The notes: generated by a model not told the origin, from the sequence alone. Positions 28,813 through 39,300 are shown, numbered from the stretch's first letter. The stretch is DNA of 64,000 nt from Pseudoalteromonas piscicida (GCF_000238315.3 NZ_CP011924.1:2148501-2212500); one strand, 5' to 3'. Made by a program: numbers and translations.

Positions 28813-30678
28813 ATGAAACTTGATAGTAGCAAGTATCCTTTACTCGCGTTAATTGACGACCCAAGTCAACTTCGTCAATTACCCCAGCATAAGTTATCTG
28901 CGTTAAGTGATGAATTACGAGAGTATTTGCTCAACTCAGTCTCTCAAAGCAGCGGTCACTTAGCTTCAGGTCTTGGCACGGTCGAACTGACCGTTGCATT
29001 GCATTACGTCTACAACACACCACAGGATAGATTGGTGTGGGACGTAGGTCATCAGGCTTATCCCCATAAGATTCTAACGGGCCGCCGTGACCAGATGCAT
29101 ACTATTCGCCAGAAAGATGGGCTACACCCTTTCCCATATCGAGAGGAAAGTGAATACGATACCTTTAGTGTTGGTCACTCAAGCACCTCGATTTCTGCAG
29201 CGCTCGCAATGGCTATTGCCGCTGAAAGAGAGGCAATAGGCCGTAAAACTGTTGCTATTATTGGTGATGGCGCAATGACTGCTGGTATGGCGTTTGAAGC
29301 CATGAACCACGCAGGGGATGTTAACCCGGACATGCTCGTGATCTTGAATGACAACGAAATGTCTATCTCTGAAAACGTTGGTGCACTTACAAACCATTTC
29401 GCTAAGATCCTCTCTGGTAGCTTCTATACCAATATTCGTGAAGGCAGTAAAAAGCTGTTAGCTGGTGTGCCACCAGTTAAAGAACTTGCTGGCAGAATGG
29501 AAGAACATTTAAAAGGGATGATAATCCCAGGCACTTTCTTTGAAGAGCTTGGCTTTAACTATATTGGTCCAATTGATGGACATGATGTTGGCACCCTAGT
29601 TGATACGCTGCGTAATATGCGTAACCTAAAGGGGCCACAGTTATTGCATGTTAAAACGCAAAAAGGGAAAGGCTATAAGCCTGCAGAGGCGGATCCTATT
29701 GGCTACCACGGTGTACCTAAGTTTGATCCAACCGTGCACAGCTTACCCAAATCAAAACCCAGCGCACCGACCTTTTCAAAAGTATTTGGTGACTGGCTCT
29801 GTGATATGGCCGCACAAGATAATAAGCTGATGGCTATTACACCTGCAATGCGTGAAGGTTCTGGCATGGTGCGCTTCTCTAAAGAGTACCCGGCTCAGTA
29901 TTTTGATGTTGCGATTGCTGAGCAACATGCTGTTACGCTTGGTGCTGGCTTTGCCTGTGAGGGCTTGAATCCTATTGTTGCTATTTATTCTAGCTTTTTA
30001 CAACGTGCTTATGACCAATTAATTCATGATGTTGCACTACAAAACCTGCCAGTACTTTTTGCCATTGACCGCGCAGGTGTCGTTGGTGCGGATGGTGAAA
30101 CACACCAAGGGGCTTATGATCTAAGCTTTTTGCGCTGCATTCCTAATATGGTGATCATGGCACCAAGCGACCTCAATGAGTGTCGCCAAATGCTCTATAC
30201 CGGTCACCGCCTAGATAGGCCAGCTGCGGTAAGATACCCTAGGGGCAGTGCGGGAAGCGCAGAGATTAGTGCAGAAATGAGCGAACTGGAAATTGGTAAG
30301 GGCAAGGTAGTAAGAGAAGGTGAAAAGCTGGCTATTTTAAGCTTTGGTACATTGCTTGAAAACGCTCAAGCCGTAGCCGAAGAGCTAAATGCGACACTAG
30401 TTGATATGCGCTTTGTAAAACCTTTAGATACCGCACTTATCGAAGAGTTAGTGGTAACTCACGAGCGCTTTGTAACACTTGAAGACAATGCGATTGCTGG
30501 TGGTGCAGGTTCAGCTGTGAGCGAATATCTATTAGCCCAAGGCCATCTAAAGCCAATCAAACTACTCGGCCTACCTGATGAGTTTATTAAGCATGGTTCA
30601 CAAACTGAGATCCACGCCGAACTGGGTTTAAACAGCGAAGGAATAAGCCAGCAAATTAAGGCCTGGCTAAATCCATAG
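28813..30678 (+). CDS. dxs: 1-deoxy-D-xylulose-5-phosphate synthase
   Basis: Thiamine-diphosphate enzyme that makes DXP from pyruvate and glyceraldehyde-3-phosphate, the first step of the MEP isoprenoid pathway and a precursor of thiamine and pyridoxal. The ThDP motif [18 protein letters not shown] (about 153-170) and the transketolase-like region ([15 protein letters not shown]) are intact. The 621 residues are normal. A 166-base gap after ispA probably holds its own promoter. Confidence 0.98.
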   Translation: MKLDSSKYPLLALIDDPSQLRQLPQHKLSALSDELREYLLNSVSQSSGHLASGLGTVELTVALHYVYNTPQDRLVWDVGHQAYPHKILTGRRDQMHTIRQKDGLHPFPYREESEYDTFSVGHSSTSISAALAMAIAAEREAIGRKTVAIIGDGAMTAGMAFEAMNHAGDVNPDMLVILNDNEMSISENVGALTNHFAKILSGSFYTNIREGSKKLLAGVPPVKELAGRMEEHLKGMIIPGTFFEELGFNYIGPIDGHDVGTLVDTLRNMRNLKGPQLLHVKTQKGKGYKPAEADPIGYHGVPKFDPTVHSLPKSKPSAPTFSKVFGDWLCDMAAQDNKLMAITPAMREGSGMVRFSKEYPAQYFDVAIAEQHAVTLGAGFACEGLNPIVAIYSSFLQRAYDQLIHDVALQNLPVLFAIDRAGVVGADGETHQGAYDLSFLRCIPNMVIMAPSDLNECRQMLYTGHRLDRPAAVRYPRGSAGSAEISAEMSELEIGKGKVVREGEKLAILSFGTLLENAQAVAEELNATLVDMRFVKPLDTALIEELVVTHERFVTLEDNAIAGGAGSAVSEYLLAQGHLKPIKLLGLPDEFIKHGSQTEIHAELGLNSEGISQQIKAWLNP

Positions 30679-30704
30679 TCTTGACTTTGAGCTGTTCTAA
30701 AAAA

Positions 30705-30728
30705 GGCTTCCATTTGGAAGCCTTTTTT
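30705..30728. terminator. Terminator between dxs and the GGDEF gene
   Basis: Strong stem GGCTTCC-ATTT-GGAAGCC flanked by A and T runs on both sides (AAAAAA before, TTTTTT after), so it can stop transcription from both convergent genes. Confidence 0.9.
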
Positions 30729-30782
30729 ATGCTCTTGTCCCATCCTAAACAAGGTTGACAGTTTAAGCGCTAGTGATGAGTA

Positions 30783-33700
30783 TTACCTCATCCACACTCT
30801 CACTTCCGCAAGTCCATTGCTTTGCAAAAGTTGTAACTGAGACTCTATGTTTGCGCTTTGCTCAAATTCGAATGCATCCAATTGATCGTCAAAGATGATT
30901 GTCGCAGCACCATCACCGCCACGTTGTTTGACCTGATGCAATGCGATATCAGCTAAGTTCACAGATGATTCCCAGCCAATGACCTTACCACCTAGTAGTG
31001 GCAATGGATAATATGACCATCCCATCGACACCGTTAATTTAGTCGTTTTACCATTCGGTAAGCGGTAATCCGTTTCAGCAATCGCCTTACATAAGTCGCT
31101 GACGTACTCTTCGATATAGTCTCTGCTAAAGTCACGTAGCAGTAATAGGAATTCATCACCGCTCCAACGGACGACATAATCAGAACCTTGCGTTCGTGTA
31201 TTGAGTAACGTCGCTAATTGCTGCAAACAGCTATCACCGCCAATTGGACCATAAGAATCATTAATTTTGCTAAAATCATCAATGTTCATGATCATCAATA
31301 CCAAACTCTTATTTTGAGCCTGTAGTGACTGCGCATTGCGCTGATAATGCTCGACATCTTTTGGTAACTGATCAAAGAGGAAGCGACGACTACGTAGCCC
31401 CGTCAATTCATCTGAGTGACTTACAAGCTTAAGCTGAGTATTGACCTGATTGAGCTTTTCATTGGCTTTTCTGAGCTCTGTCGTACGCTCTGCTATCAAC
31501 GCTTCTAGTGCGGCTTGCTTCCTTCTTTCTTGTGCTCTAAATACCCAGAAAATGAGATAGAACATAAATATAAATGCACAAGTGATAAACAGTCTAAAGT
31601 AAATCGTTTCATCAAAACGGCGCGGTAACGTAATGGATAAGTTAAGCACCTTCGCCTGCTCCCAATCTTGCCCTTGGCGCTTAACCTCTAAAACAAAGGT
31701 GAAGTTGCCTGGTGGTAAATTGGTATAAATTGCTTCGCGGCGAGATTGAGCATCACGCCATTGCGTATCGTGCCCTTTTAGCTTGTATCTAAATTCAATA
31801 CTATGCGGCGCGTAAAAATCGATTGCAGTATAATTAATGGTTAGATCACGCTCAGATGTATCAAGCTGGATCACTTGATTTAAGGATTCTGTACTAAATA
31901 CTCTATCGTGGGTAGACAATGACTCTAGCCTTGGCAATAAATCCCCACCACCAAAAAGCTGGACATTTTTAGGGATCTCAACGACACCTTGTAAGCTGGG
32001 GTAAAAAATAGCAGACTCGGTTTCAACCACTGCATCATGCCCAAGCCCCGAACAACATTGGCTTGGTCTGCCATCAAGCTGCCTATCGAATGGGCTTATT
32101 ACTTGTTCAACTTGCAAACTCTCTATAACGTGACCAAATTGCGCAACGGGCATGCGATATACCCCTTTCATTGTGCTCACCCAGATGAGCTGATTGCTCT
32201 TGTCATAATGCAGCGAAAATATCGATCCGTAAGGCAATCCATTTGAAGCATCAAGCTGATACCAATCACCCTCTGAGGTACGATAGAATAACCCATCGTT
32301 GAGTGAGCCAACTAAAGTCGTCACGGTATCCAAATGCAAAATACTGGTGATATAAGCGGTATCCAATGACGTTTGAGAACCGATTTTTTCGATCCCCTTA
32401 TCATTGTAACGATAAGCCCCTTTGTTTGTACCAATGAAGCCGTATCTAGGGAAGTCTTCAACAAAAGTGACGAATTGGCTACCGAGAAAGGCATTATAGG
32501 CAAACGGCGTTATCCCCTTGTAATCAAGGCGATACAAGCCCCTGCCAGTACCAAACCACATCCCCCCACGATTTGAAGGGCTGAGAGAAAATACCGGATT
32601 TTGCCTGAGCTCCCGCTCATTTAACTTTTGCAGTGTGCCATCTTCGTAAATAAGCGCACCACGGTCAGTACCAAGAATGAGCTTTTCACCGATAAATTCT
32701 AAGTCGTGTATTACAGAGCGATTTAACTGAGCACTTGTGAGCACAGGTTGATAACTATCATTTAACCCAATAATTCCAAGACCTTCTCTGCTAGCTACCC
32801 ACAATTGACCATTGGGGCCTTGAGTAATTGCTGAGATAGCTTGATTTGTCCGTTGGCCGATATGATGACGCTCAACCTTACCTGAGTGAGCAAGCCAAAG
32901 TCCCTCATTTAAACTAGCAAGCCAGATATTATTATCGTTATCCATAAAAATATCGGCAAACCAGATGCTCTGATCTAGTTGAATTGGCTCAACAGCTTGC
33001 CAAATGCCATTATTTTGTCGGTATAACAATCGCCCATAAGTGGAAACCCACAGGCCACCTTCCTTATCGTTAAGAAACTTATATACCGCATTGTTACCCA
33101 CTTCTTGGTAACGACGTAGTACTTCATCAATATCTAGAAAATAGGCGCCCAGCTCTGATGCTAAGAACAACTTACCATCGACCCAAGCTAAGTCATGTAT
33201 GATGGTTTGTGCTAACTGTTCAGGTAATGACACTTTACTTGCCAATTCAAGCCGAACCCCATCGCCAGTGCGATTGCTTGATTCGCTGATTTTAAGTAAG
33301 TGACGCTCATTTACCAACCAAATACCATCTGGCACCAGCGCCATTTTAGTCACGGAACCTACAATTTGATTGATTTGGGTAACATCTAACGTACTTTGTT
33401 CGATGTTATTGGCGGCTAACGTCAGCTTTTTCGCAGAAACATAATACAGACCATTTGCAGCAATCCAGATCCCGCCATCTTCATCTTGCAAGATATCCCG
33501 TACGGGCCCCTGCAGGTCGAAACGCCGAGCTTCTAAGGTTTGGGGATTAAGTCTTAGCAATCCTCGACGCGTGCCAACCCAGAGCATGCCAAATCGGTCT
33601 ACCACCAATTTATTAATGGCATTGCTATTTAAAAATTCGGTATTTTGGGTGTTGAAGTTTTGGAATTGATGACCATCAAACCGACTTAAGCCAAACTGAG

Positions 33701-33863
33701 TTCCGAGCCAAATGTAGCCCTGATTGTCTTGAACGACACTCTTAACGCTTTGTGACGGTAATCCACTTTGGATATTCCACTGTTTAACTACGTAATCATC
33801 TATCGCCGCAAAACTCGTAATTGGTAGCAGCAAAGTGAAAATGAAAAACAATAGCCTTGCCAT
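30783..33863 (-). CDS. Two-component-regulator propeller protein with GGDEF domain
   Basis: A 1026-residue membrane sensor. It has a signal peptide (1-19), about 14 propeller repeats forming periplasmic beta-propellers (repeated GXIWXGT/GLXR units such as GYIWLGTQFGLSRFDG and MLWVGTRRGLLRL), a Y_Y_Y domain near 690-745 (the PPGNFTFVLEVKRQG segment), one membrane helix at about 757-775, a coiled coil and a C-terminal diguanylate cyclase domain. The signature reads SGDEF (RWSGDEFLLL), not GGDEF, near residue 900, and the upstream inhibitory RxxD is replaced by QGSD. It likely senses a periplasmic ligand and makes cyclic di-GMP, if SGDEF is active. It ends next to dxs, convergently. Confidence 0.9.
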   Translation of the reverse strand: MARLLFFIFTLLLPITSFAAIDDYVVKQWNIQSGLPSQSVKSVVQDNQGYIWLGTQFGLSRFDGHQFQNFNTQNTEFLNSNAINKLVVDRFGMLWVGTRRGLLRLNPQTLEARRFDLQGPVRDILQDEDGGIWIAANGLYYVSAKKLTLAANNIEQSTLDVTQINQIVGSVTKMALVPDGIWLVNERHLLKISESSNRTGDGVRLELASKVSLPEQLAQTIIHDLAWVDGKLFLASELGAYFLDIDEVLRRYQEVGNNAVYKFLNDKEGGLWVSTYGRLLYRQNNGIWQAVEPIQLDQSIWFADIFMDNDNNIWLASLNEGLWLAHSGKVERHHIGQRTNQAISAITQGPNGQLWVASREGLGIIGLNDSYQPVLTSAQLNRSVIHDLEFIGEKLILGTDRGALIYEDGTLQKLNERELRQNPVFSLSPSNRGGMWFGTGRGLYRLDYKGITPFAYNAFLGSQFVTFVEDFPRYGFIGTNKGAYRYNDKGIEKIGSQTSLDTAYITSILHLDTVTTLVGSLNDGLFYRTSEGDWYQLDASNGLPYGSIFSLHYDKSNQLIWVSTMKGVYRMPVAQFGHVIESLQVEQVISPFDRQLDGRPSQCCSGLGHDAVVETESAIFYPSLQGVVEIPKNVQLFGGGDLLPRLESLSTHDRVFSTESLNQVIQLDTSERDLTINYTAIDFYAPHSIEFRYKLKGHDTQWRDAQSRREAIYTNLPPGNFTFVLEVKRQGQDWEQAKVLNLSITLPRRFDETIYFRLFITCAFIFMFYLIFWVFRAQERRKQAALEALIAERTTELRKANEKLNQVNTQLKLVSHSDELTGLRSRRFLFDQLPKDVEHYQRNAQSLQAQNKSLVLMIMNIDDFSKINDSYGPIGGDSCLQQLATLLNTRTQGSDYVVRWSGDEFLLLLRDFSRDYIEEYVSDLCKAIAETDYRLPNGKTTKLTVSMGWSYYPLPLLGGKVIGWESSVNLADIALHQVKQRGGDGAATIIFDDQLDAFEFEQSANIESQLQLLQSNGLAEVRVWMR

Positions 33864-33906
33864 CTCGATTCCATCACATCAGCACAGTTAGACTAAAATG
33901 CCAGTT

Positions 33907-34371
33907 TTAAACAAAGCTTGCACGCAAATCAATGAAAAAAATGCCAGCTAATACATCATCTAGCATAATCCCCGAGCCACCGTGCAAACGTTTATCGAGC
34001 CATCTAATCGGACCCGGTTTCAAAATATCGAAAAAGCGGAACAAAATAAAGCCAACGATTAATGACTGCCAGCTAAGTGCCGCCCCTATCATGGTAATAT
34101 AAAAGCCTGCCACTTCATCCCAGACAATGGCTGGATGGTCATGAACATTAACATCGTCTGCTGTTTTACCACACACCCAGATCCCAAATAACGTCATGAC
34201 AATCGCAACAAGACATTGCAGCCACATTGGTGCACCTTGGGTTGCAAAAATAAACGGTAATGCAGCGAAGGTACCAAAAGTACCAGGTGCTTTTTTCGCT
34301 AAACCAAGACCAAACCCGAGTGCAAAGAGTTGATGCGGCTTCTTTAAATTAAATACATACTGCTTAGCCAA
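33907..34371 (-). CDS. pgpA: Phosphatidylglycerophosphatase A
   Basis: Membrane phosphatase that converts phosphatidylglycerophosphate to phosphatidylglycerol. The 154 residues have PgpA features: GLGLAKKAPGTFGT near the start, HDHPAIVWDEVAGFYITM and the C-terminal GIMLDDVLAGI. The start is TTG at 34371 with GGAG five to six bases upstream. Eight bases after thiL; thiL-pgpA order is conserved in gammaproteobacteria. Confidence 0.95.
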   Translation of the reverse strand: MAKQYVFNLKKPHQLFALGFGLGLAKKAPGTFGTFAALPFIFATQGAPMWLQCLVAIVMTLFGIWVCGKTADDVNVHDHPAIVWDEVAGFYITMIGAALSWQSLIVGFILFRFFDILKPGPIRWLDKRLHGGSGIMLDDVLAGIFFIDLRASFV

Positions 34372-34379
34372 ACCAACTC

Positions 34380-35342
34380 CTAGCTAAAATGCTCAAAACC
34401 AAGCCCTGCGAGCTGGTAAGGTTGACCTTTTTTGAGCAATTGAATTTCGCCATTATTAGCCGTAATTTGGCCAATGCAAACTGGCTCAACACCATACTGC
34501 TTCAATCTGGTTTCCACGGCATTTTTGTTATTATCATTGACCGTGAAGAGTAACTCGTAGTCATCACCAAAACCGAGCGCGAGCCGCATGCGTGCATCTT
34601 CATCAAGACTTGAGCGCAACGCATCAGACTGTGGGACTTTATCGGCATTTATCTTAGCGCCAACTAACGAGCTACGTAAAATATGCTTAAGATCCGCAAG
34701 TAAACCGTCTGAGATATCGATTGCAGAGGTAGCAAGGCCTCTGAGTACTTGACCCGCAGCAACTCGTGGCGCAGGATAGTGAAACTTTTCAAGCGCTGCT
34801 TTGTAGTGTTTTGGCTCAAGCGTCCAGCCTTGCTTTCGCGCTTCAATAGCAAGCCCTGCGTCACCAAGCGGACCTGTTACATAAATCCAATCACCCACTC
34901 GCGCACCTGAGCGCTTGAGTGCTTTACCAGTTGGTACAATACCTTTTGCACATACAGTGATAGTCAATGGACCTTGCGTTGTATCGCCACCTATTACTTG
35001 TACGTTATAGTACTCAGCGATTTCATGCATGCCTTCGGTGAAGGCCTCTAACCACTCTAAATCAGCGCTAGGTAACGTTAAACCAAGCGACACCCAAGTA
35101 GGTTCCGCCCCCATTGCAGCTAAGTCGCTAAGGTTTACCGCGATCACACGGTGACCAAGTGCCCGAGGTGGAATATCTTCAAAAAAATGCACACCCGCAA
35201 CTAGCGTATCCGTTGTTACCGCAAGCTGATTGCCAGCAGGAACTGAAACTAAGGCGCAGTCATCACCGATCCCAAGCTCTACATCTCGACGAATAATGCC
35301 ACGGCCTTTAAAGTAGTGATTGATTAGCTCAAATTCTTTCAT
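34380..35342 (-). CDS. thiL: Thiamine-monophosphate kinase
   Basis: Phosphorylates thiamine monophosphate to the cofactor thiamine diphosphate. The 320 residues from ATG 35342 show ELGIGDDCALV near the N terminus, TTDTLVAGVHF, IGGDTTQG and DISDGLLADL, all ATP/Mg and substrate sites of the PurM-like fold. A TTG two codons upstream is also possible. Unusually, a terminator-like hairpin ends about five bases before the start, and no Shine-Dalgarno sequence is seen apart from the hairpin G residues. Confidence 0.96.
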   Translation of the reverse strand: MKEFELINHYFKGRGIIRRDVELGIGDDCALVSVPAGNQLAVTTDTLVAGVHFFEDIPPRALGHRVIAVNLSDLAAMGAEPTWVSLGLTLPSADLEWLEAFTEGMHEIAEYYNVQVIGGDTTQGPLTITVCAKGIVPTGKALKRSGARVGDWIYVTGPLGDAGLAIEARKQGWTLEPKHYKAALEKFHYPAPRVAAGQVLRGLATSAIDISDGLLADLKHILRSSLVGAKINADKVPQSDALRSSLDEDARMRLALGFGDDYELLFTVNDNNKNAVETRLKQYGVEPVCIGQITANNGEIQLLKKGQPYQLAGLGFEHFS

Positions 35343-35345
35343 ACA

Positions 35346-35369
35346 CAAAAAAGCCGGCCAAGGCCGGCT
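35346..35369 (-). terminator. Terminator hairpin between nusB and thiL
   Basis: Perfect stem AGCCGGCC / GGCCGGCT (35352-35369), followed on the minus strand by six Ts that run into the thiL start. It is a textbook intrinsic terminator inside the rib-nusB-thiL-pgpA gene run, so thiL-pgpA expression should need readthrough. Confidence 0.8.
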
Positions 35370-35385
35370 ATTCCTATAGTAAAGC

Positions 35386-35796
35386 TTATTTGCGAATAAA
35401 CTTAACCGCTTTGTCTAGTACACCGTTAACGAATTTGTGGCTTTCTTCAGCGCCAAACATTTTCGCTAACTCAATACCTTCGTTGATAGCCACTTTGTAT
35501 GGCACATCTTCACGGAATTTAAGCTCATAAGCACTAACACGTAACACGGCAAGCTCAACCATATCCAATTCTTCAAGTGGACGAGCTAAATGCGGACGAA
35601 TTGCTTCGTCTAGCTGCTTTTGGTTAACAACAACACCACGCGCTAAGTCTTTGAAGTATTCCACATCGACTTTCGTTACGTCGTTTTCGATCAGCATTTG
35701 CTGTTCGATATCGGCAATTGGGTTACCACTTAGCTGCCAAGAATAAATAGCTTGTAAAGCAAGTACACGTGCTTTGCGTCTAGCTGCTGGTTTCAC
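35386..35796 (-). CDS. nusB: Transcription antitermination protein NusB
   Basis: RNA-binding partner of NusE (S10) in rRNA antitermination. The 136 residues match the family: [20 protein letters not shown] at the start and the C-terminal [20 protein letters not shown] and FVNGVLDKA segments. The GTG start has AAGAGGA upstream. Eleven bases after ribH, as in E. coli. Confidence 0.97.
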   Translation of the reverse strand: MKPAARRKARVLALQAIYSWQLSGNPIADIEQQMLIENDVTKVDVEYFKDLARGVVVNQKQLDEAIRPHLARPLEELDMVELAVLRVSAYELKFREDVPYKVAINEGIELAKMFGAEESHKFVNGVLDKAVKFIRK

Positions 35797-35807
35797 TGAG
35801 ATTCCTC

Positions 35808-36272
35808 TTAAATTTGCTCTAGCACGTTCACCATTTCTAGAGCTCCAAGGGCGGCTTCTCCCCCTTTGTTGCCCATTTTAGTGCCCGCGCGCTCGATAGC
35901 TTGCTCAATGCTTTCAGTAGTAAGTACACCAAAAGCAACAGGGATGTCATAATCTAATGAAACGCTAGCTAAGCCTTTGTTAGACTCGTTAGCAACTAAA
36001 TCGAAGTGTGGTGTACCACCACGAATAATCACACCTAGCGCAATAATCGCGTCGTGCTCTTTTTTCATCGCAACGCGTTTTGCTGCTAGTGGTAGTTCAA
36101 CCGCTCCCGGTACATATACAACCGTGATGTCTTCATCGCTAACACCACCGGTACGTTTTAATTCATCTACAGCGCCTTCAAGTAAGCTGCTACCGATAAA
36201 ATCGTTAAAACGTGAAATGACAATGGCAAATTTTTTGCCAGGAGCGTATTTATTACCTTCGATTACTTTCAT
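35808..36272 (-). CDS. ribH: 6,7-dimethyl-8-ribityllumazine synthase
   Basis: Condenses the 3,4-dihydroxy-2-butanone phosphate made by RibB with the pyrimidine from RibD to give lumazine, the penultimate riboflavin step. The 154 residues carry [41 protein letters not shown] and the substrate-binding [20 protein letters not shown]. Some annotations call it ribE. Separated from ribBX by a 116-base gap with a large nested inverted repeat. Confidence 0.97.
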   Translation of the reverse strand: MKVIEGNKYAPGKKFAIVISRFNDFIGSSLLEGAVDELKRTGGVSDEDITVVYVPGAVELPLAAKRVAMKKEHDAIIALGVIIRGGTPHFDLVANESNKGLASVSLDYDIPVAFGVLTTESIEQAIERAGTKMGNKGGEAALGALEMVNVLEQI

Positions 36273-36300
36273 TAGATGTTCCTAATCTGTATGAGCAATT

Positions 36301-36379
36301 GCCAAATTGAGGCGCATGATAGCACAGTAATGTGGCAATCGCCTACTATCAGAATATAGGCGATTGCGATCAATTTGGC
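36301..36379 (-). repeat. Nested long inverted repeat between ribBX and ribH
   Basis: Outer arms GCCAAATTG (36301-36309) and CAATTTGGC (36371-36379) enclose an inner 11-bp stem GCAATCGCCTA / TAGGCGATTGC (36335-36367). It fills most of the gap before ribH. It does not resemble the FMN riboswitch. It may be an mRNA processing or attenuation structure or a small dispersed repeat. Confidence 0.55.
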
Positions 36380-36388
36380 ATTTTGGAA

Positions 36389-37501
36389 TTATTTTGGTTC
36401 GACGTATTCAACCACTTCTAAGTGGAAACCAGACAGTGCATGATATTTTTTCGGTAGACTCATTAGGCGCATTTTCTGAATGCCTAAATCAGCCAAAATT
36501 TGCGACCCCACACCTACGGTGCGCGAAGTACCTTGGAATTTACGGTAGTTCACCTGTTCGCCCGCATCTTCCGCAGCAAACGCCTTAACTAGCGCTTCCA
36601 TTTCTTCGCTGTGTTCTTGCTTACCAAGAATGACTAATACACCTTCGTTGTCAGCGATGTGCTTCATGGCACTTTGCAGCGTCCAGCTTCTATCCGCACT
36701 GCGATCTGAATGAAGAATATCGTTAAACGTGCTTTGCAAATGCACACGCACTAAATTGGCTTCTTCCGATTTGATCTCGCCCTTAACCATCGCATAGTGA
36801 AGTTGATTATCAATGGTGTCTTTGTACGTCACCAGATTAAACTCACCGAACTCAGTAGGCAGTTTACACTCTGCTACTTTTTCGATAGTAGTTTCGTTTA
36901 AGTTACGATACTCAATTAAATCAGCAATGGTGCCGATTTTAATATCGTGTTCTTTTGCAAATACTTCTAGTTGTGGGCGACGTGCCATAGTGCCGTCTGG
37001 ATTGAGAATTTCAACAATCACAGATGCAGGCTCCAATCCCGCCAAACGTGCTAAATCACATCCAGCTTCAGTATGACCTGCACGCGTTAAAACGCCGCCT
37101 GGTTGCGCCATGATTGGGAAGATATGACCAGGTTGTACGATATCTTCAGGCACTGCACCTTTGGCAACTGCAGCTTGCACTGTACGAGCACGATCTGCCG
37201 CTGAAATCCCAGTAGTTACGCCTTTCGCAGCTTCAATAGACAAAGTAAAGTTGGTAGAGAACTGAGCGCCATTGGTTTTCACCATTAGTGGCAAGTTCAG
37301 CTGCTCACAGCGCTCCTGTGTCATGGTTAAACAGATTAACCCGCGACCATATGTTGCCATGAAATTAATTGCATCTGGTGTAATGTGCTCTGCTGCAATG
37401 ATCAGATCACCTTCATTTTCTCGGTCTTCATCATCCATCAAAATAACCATTTTACCGGCTTTAATGTCCGCGATGATTTCCTCAGCACTATTTAAACTCA
37501 T
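36389..37501 (-). CDS. ribB: 3,4-dihydroxy-2-butanone 4-phosphate synthase with degenerate GTP cyclohydrolase II domain (RibBX)
   Basis: The N-terminal 200 residues are an intact DHBP synthase ([40 protein letters not shown]) making the four-carbon unit of riboflavin. The C-terminal 165 residues have the GTP cyclohydrolase II fold ([18 protein letters not shown]) but lack the three zinc Cys: where GCH II has a Cys-rich loop this protein reads [16 protein letters not shown]. It therefore fits the RibBX type described in Shewanella and relatives, not a bifunctional RibBA, and a separate ribA should exist elsewhere. 370 residues; between ribE and ribH in the riboflavin operon. Confidence 0.93.
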   Translation of the reverse strand: MSLNSAEEIIADIKAGKMVILMDDEDRENEGDLIIAAEHITPDAINFMATYGRGLICLTMTQERCEQLNLPLMVKTNGAQFSTNFTLSIEAAKGVTTGISAADRARTVQAAVAKGAVPEDIVQPGHIFPIMAQPGGVLTRAGHTEAGCDLARLAGLEPASVIVEILNPDGTMARRPQLEVFAKEHDIKIGTIADLIEYRNLNETTIEKVAECKLPTEFGEFNLVTYKDTIDNQLHYAMVKGEIKSEEANLVRVHLQSTFNDILHSDRSADRSWTLQSAMKHIADNEGVLVILGKQEHSEEMEALVKAFAAEDAGEQVNYRKFQGTSRTVGVGSQILADLGIQKMRLMSLPKKYHALSGFHLEVVEYVEPK

Positions 37502-37529
37502 AGTTTTCCCATTTTTACTTTGTCTGTGG

Positions 37530-38186
37530 CTACTTTATAAAGCCAGCTTTCGCCAATAGACTGGTTGTGAGAGTGGACTCGCTGGCAGCGCTTGGCTCAC
37601 CCTGAATTAGTCTTTCGAGGTAGCGGGCGATTTGATCAACCTCTAAGTTTAGTTTTGACCCGACTTGAAAACCTGCAATCGTCGTTTCTTGCGCCGTGTG
37701 AGGCACAATGGTCAGTTTAAAGCGGTTTTGTTCCACGGCATTGACCGTCAAACTGATACCATCAATGGCAACCGAGCCTTTATACGGAATATACTTCATT
37801 AGCGATGACGGCGCAGCTAGCCAATAATCAGTCGCTCTGGCATTAGCGGTTATCTCTACCACTTCAGCAATACCATCCACATGGCCAGAAACCAAATGAC
37901 CACCTAGGCGTGAAATCGGCTGCAGTGCCTTTTCAAGATTGACCTTTTGGCCTTGTTGGTACTCGGCAAAACGCGTCAAACTTAAGGTTTCGTTAGAAAC
38001 ATCGGCTTTGAAGCCATCATGAAACTTCTCAGTTACGGTCAGGCAGACCCCGTTAGTGGCAATGCTATCACCCAAGTTTACATCGCTCATATCAAGAGAT
38101 GTCGTGGTCACACGAACAATTAAATCGCCGCCCTTGAGCTGCAATTGAGTTAATGTTCCTGTTGCTTCGATAATACCTGTAAACAT
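37530..38186 (-). CDS. ribE: Riboflavin synthase alpha chain
   Basis: Dismutates two lumazines to riboflavin. The 218-residue protein is an internal duplication of a lumazine-binding barrel (repeat 1 about 1-95, repeat 2 about 96-195), with [10 protein letters not shown] at the start, [17 protein letters not shown] and the second-repeat GISLTVN. I start it at MFTGII (38186): a longer frame to 38246 would overlap ribD by 60 bases. The gene is also called ribC in E. coli. Confidence 0.97.
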   Translation of the reverse strand: MFTGIIEATGTLTQLQLKGGDLIVRVTTTSLDMSDVNLGDSIATNGVCLTVTEKFHDGFKADVSNETLSLTRFAEYQQGQKVNLEKALQPISRLGGHLVSGHVDGIAEVVEITANARATDYWLAAPSSLMKYIPYKGSVAIDGISLTVNAVEQNRFKLTIVPHTAQETTIAGFQVGSKLNLEVDQIARYLERLIQGEPSAASESTLTTSLLAKAGFIK

Positions 38187-38187
38187 T

Positions 38188-39300
38188 TTACTTCTCTTTA
38201 GTCGCGATAAGTTTGAGATCAGGTCCCACTTGGCAAACGTCGCCAAACACTAACTCTGGTATTTGCGACATGGCACTCAGTGGTGTGGTGTTAAACAGCC
38301 CTTTTCCAGCGCCAATTATTTTCGGTGCCAAATAGATGATATATTCATCAATTAGCCCTTGTTCATGCATTACCCCCGCAAGGGTGGCGCCAGCCTCAAG
38401 CCAAACATAATTACAGTGCTTTTCAGCCAGCTTGTTGAGCACGGCTTTTAGGTCAAGCTTACCGTTGATTTCAGGCACGACAATTTGCTCTACGAAATGA
38501 GGCCATTGCGCTGAATTATCAATAGTACGGCGAAAAATAATCACTGGAGATGCAATTTTAAATAGCGCAAGATCTGGTGTCAGACGATTTTGTGAGTCAA
38601 TAATCGCACGTATCGGCTGGCGTAGCTCAGGTTGAGGATAATCGGTGTCTTGCAAAAACTCTTCACGAACATTGAGTCTTGCATTGTCTACCATAACCGT
38701 ATCCGCTCCGGTCAAGACCACGCAGCTTTGCGCGCGGTGGCGCTGTACGTCTAAGCGCGCTGCCGCTGAGGTAATCCACTTGCTCTGGCCATTGGTTAAT
38801 GTAGTTTTGCCATCAAGAGAAGCAGCAAGCTTACAGGTCACGAACGGCAACCCATACTCCATTCGCTTCAAGAAACCAGTATTTAGCGCCCTTGCTTGTG
38901 GCTCTAGCAAACCAAAAGCCGTTTCAATTCCCGCGGCCTCTAACATTGCCAATCCACGCCCAGCAACTTGTGGGTTTGGATCAACCATAGCTGCAACCAC
39001 TCTGCTGACGCCTGCGTCAATCAGACCTTTAGCACACGGCGGCGTTCTGCCATAGTGACTACATGGCTCAAGTGTTACATAGGCAGTTGCATCAGCGGCT
39101 TTAGCTCCAGCTTGCTTAAGCGCATGCACTTCAGCATGGCCTTCACCTGCTTTTAAGTGCGCGCCTTCGCCGACGATTTCACCGTCTTTTACGATCACAC
39201 AGCCGACGTTTGGATTGGGTGTTGTGGTGTATTTACCGCGCTTTGCTAGCGTGATGGCACGGCTCATGAAATCATGATCTTGCGCTGTGAATTGGCTCAA
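38188..39300 (-). CDS. ribD: Bifunctional diaminohydroxyphosphoribosylaminopyrimidine deaminase / uracil reductase
   Basis: Carries out the second and third steps of riboflavin synthesis. N-terminal deaminase domain (to about 145): zinc site GHAEVHAL and [13 protein letters not shown]-terminal reductase domain (about 150-365): [13 protein letters not shown] and the NADPH-binding [20 protein letters not shown]. The 370 residues are normal. The TTG start at 39300 overlaps the nrdR stop (TTGA); the next in-frame ATG would cut into the deaminase domain. Confidence 0.96.
   Translation of the reverse strand: MSQFTAQDHDFMSRAITLAKRGKYTTTPNPNVGCVIVKDGEIVGEGAHLKAGEGHAEVHALKQAGAKAADATAYVTLEPCSHYGRTPPCAKGLIDAGVSRVVAAMVDPNPQVAGRGLAMLEAAGIETAFGLLEPQARALNTGFLKRMEYGLPFVTCKLAASLDGKTTLTNGQSKWITSAAARLDVQRHRAQSCVVLTGADTVMVDNARLNVREEFLQDTDYPQPELRQPIRAIIDSQNRLTPDLALFKIASPVIIFRRTIDNSAQWPHFVEQIVVPEINGKLDLKAVLNKLAEKHCNYVWLEAGATLAGVMHEQGLIDEYIIYLAPKIIGAGKGLFNTTPLSAMSQIPELVFGDVCQVGPDLKLIATKEK

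Noticed and set aside
36273..36388. FMN riboswitch before ribH or ribBX
   Set aside because: The gap folds strongly but lacks the conserved FMN-aptamer core sequences and branching; kept only as an inverted repeat.
38645..39055. 136-codon open frame on the plus strand across ribD
   Set aside because: Antisense shadow of conserved ribD; no start signals.
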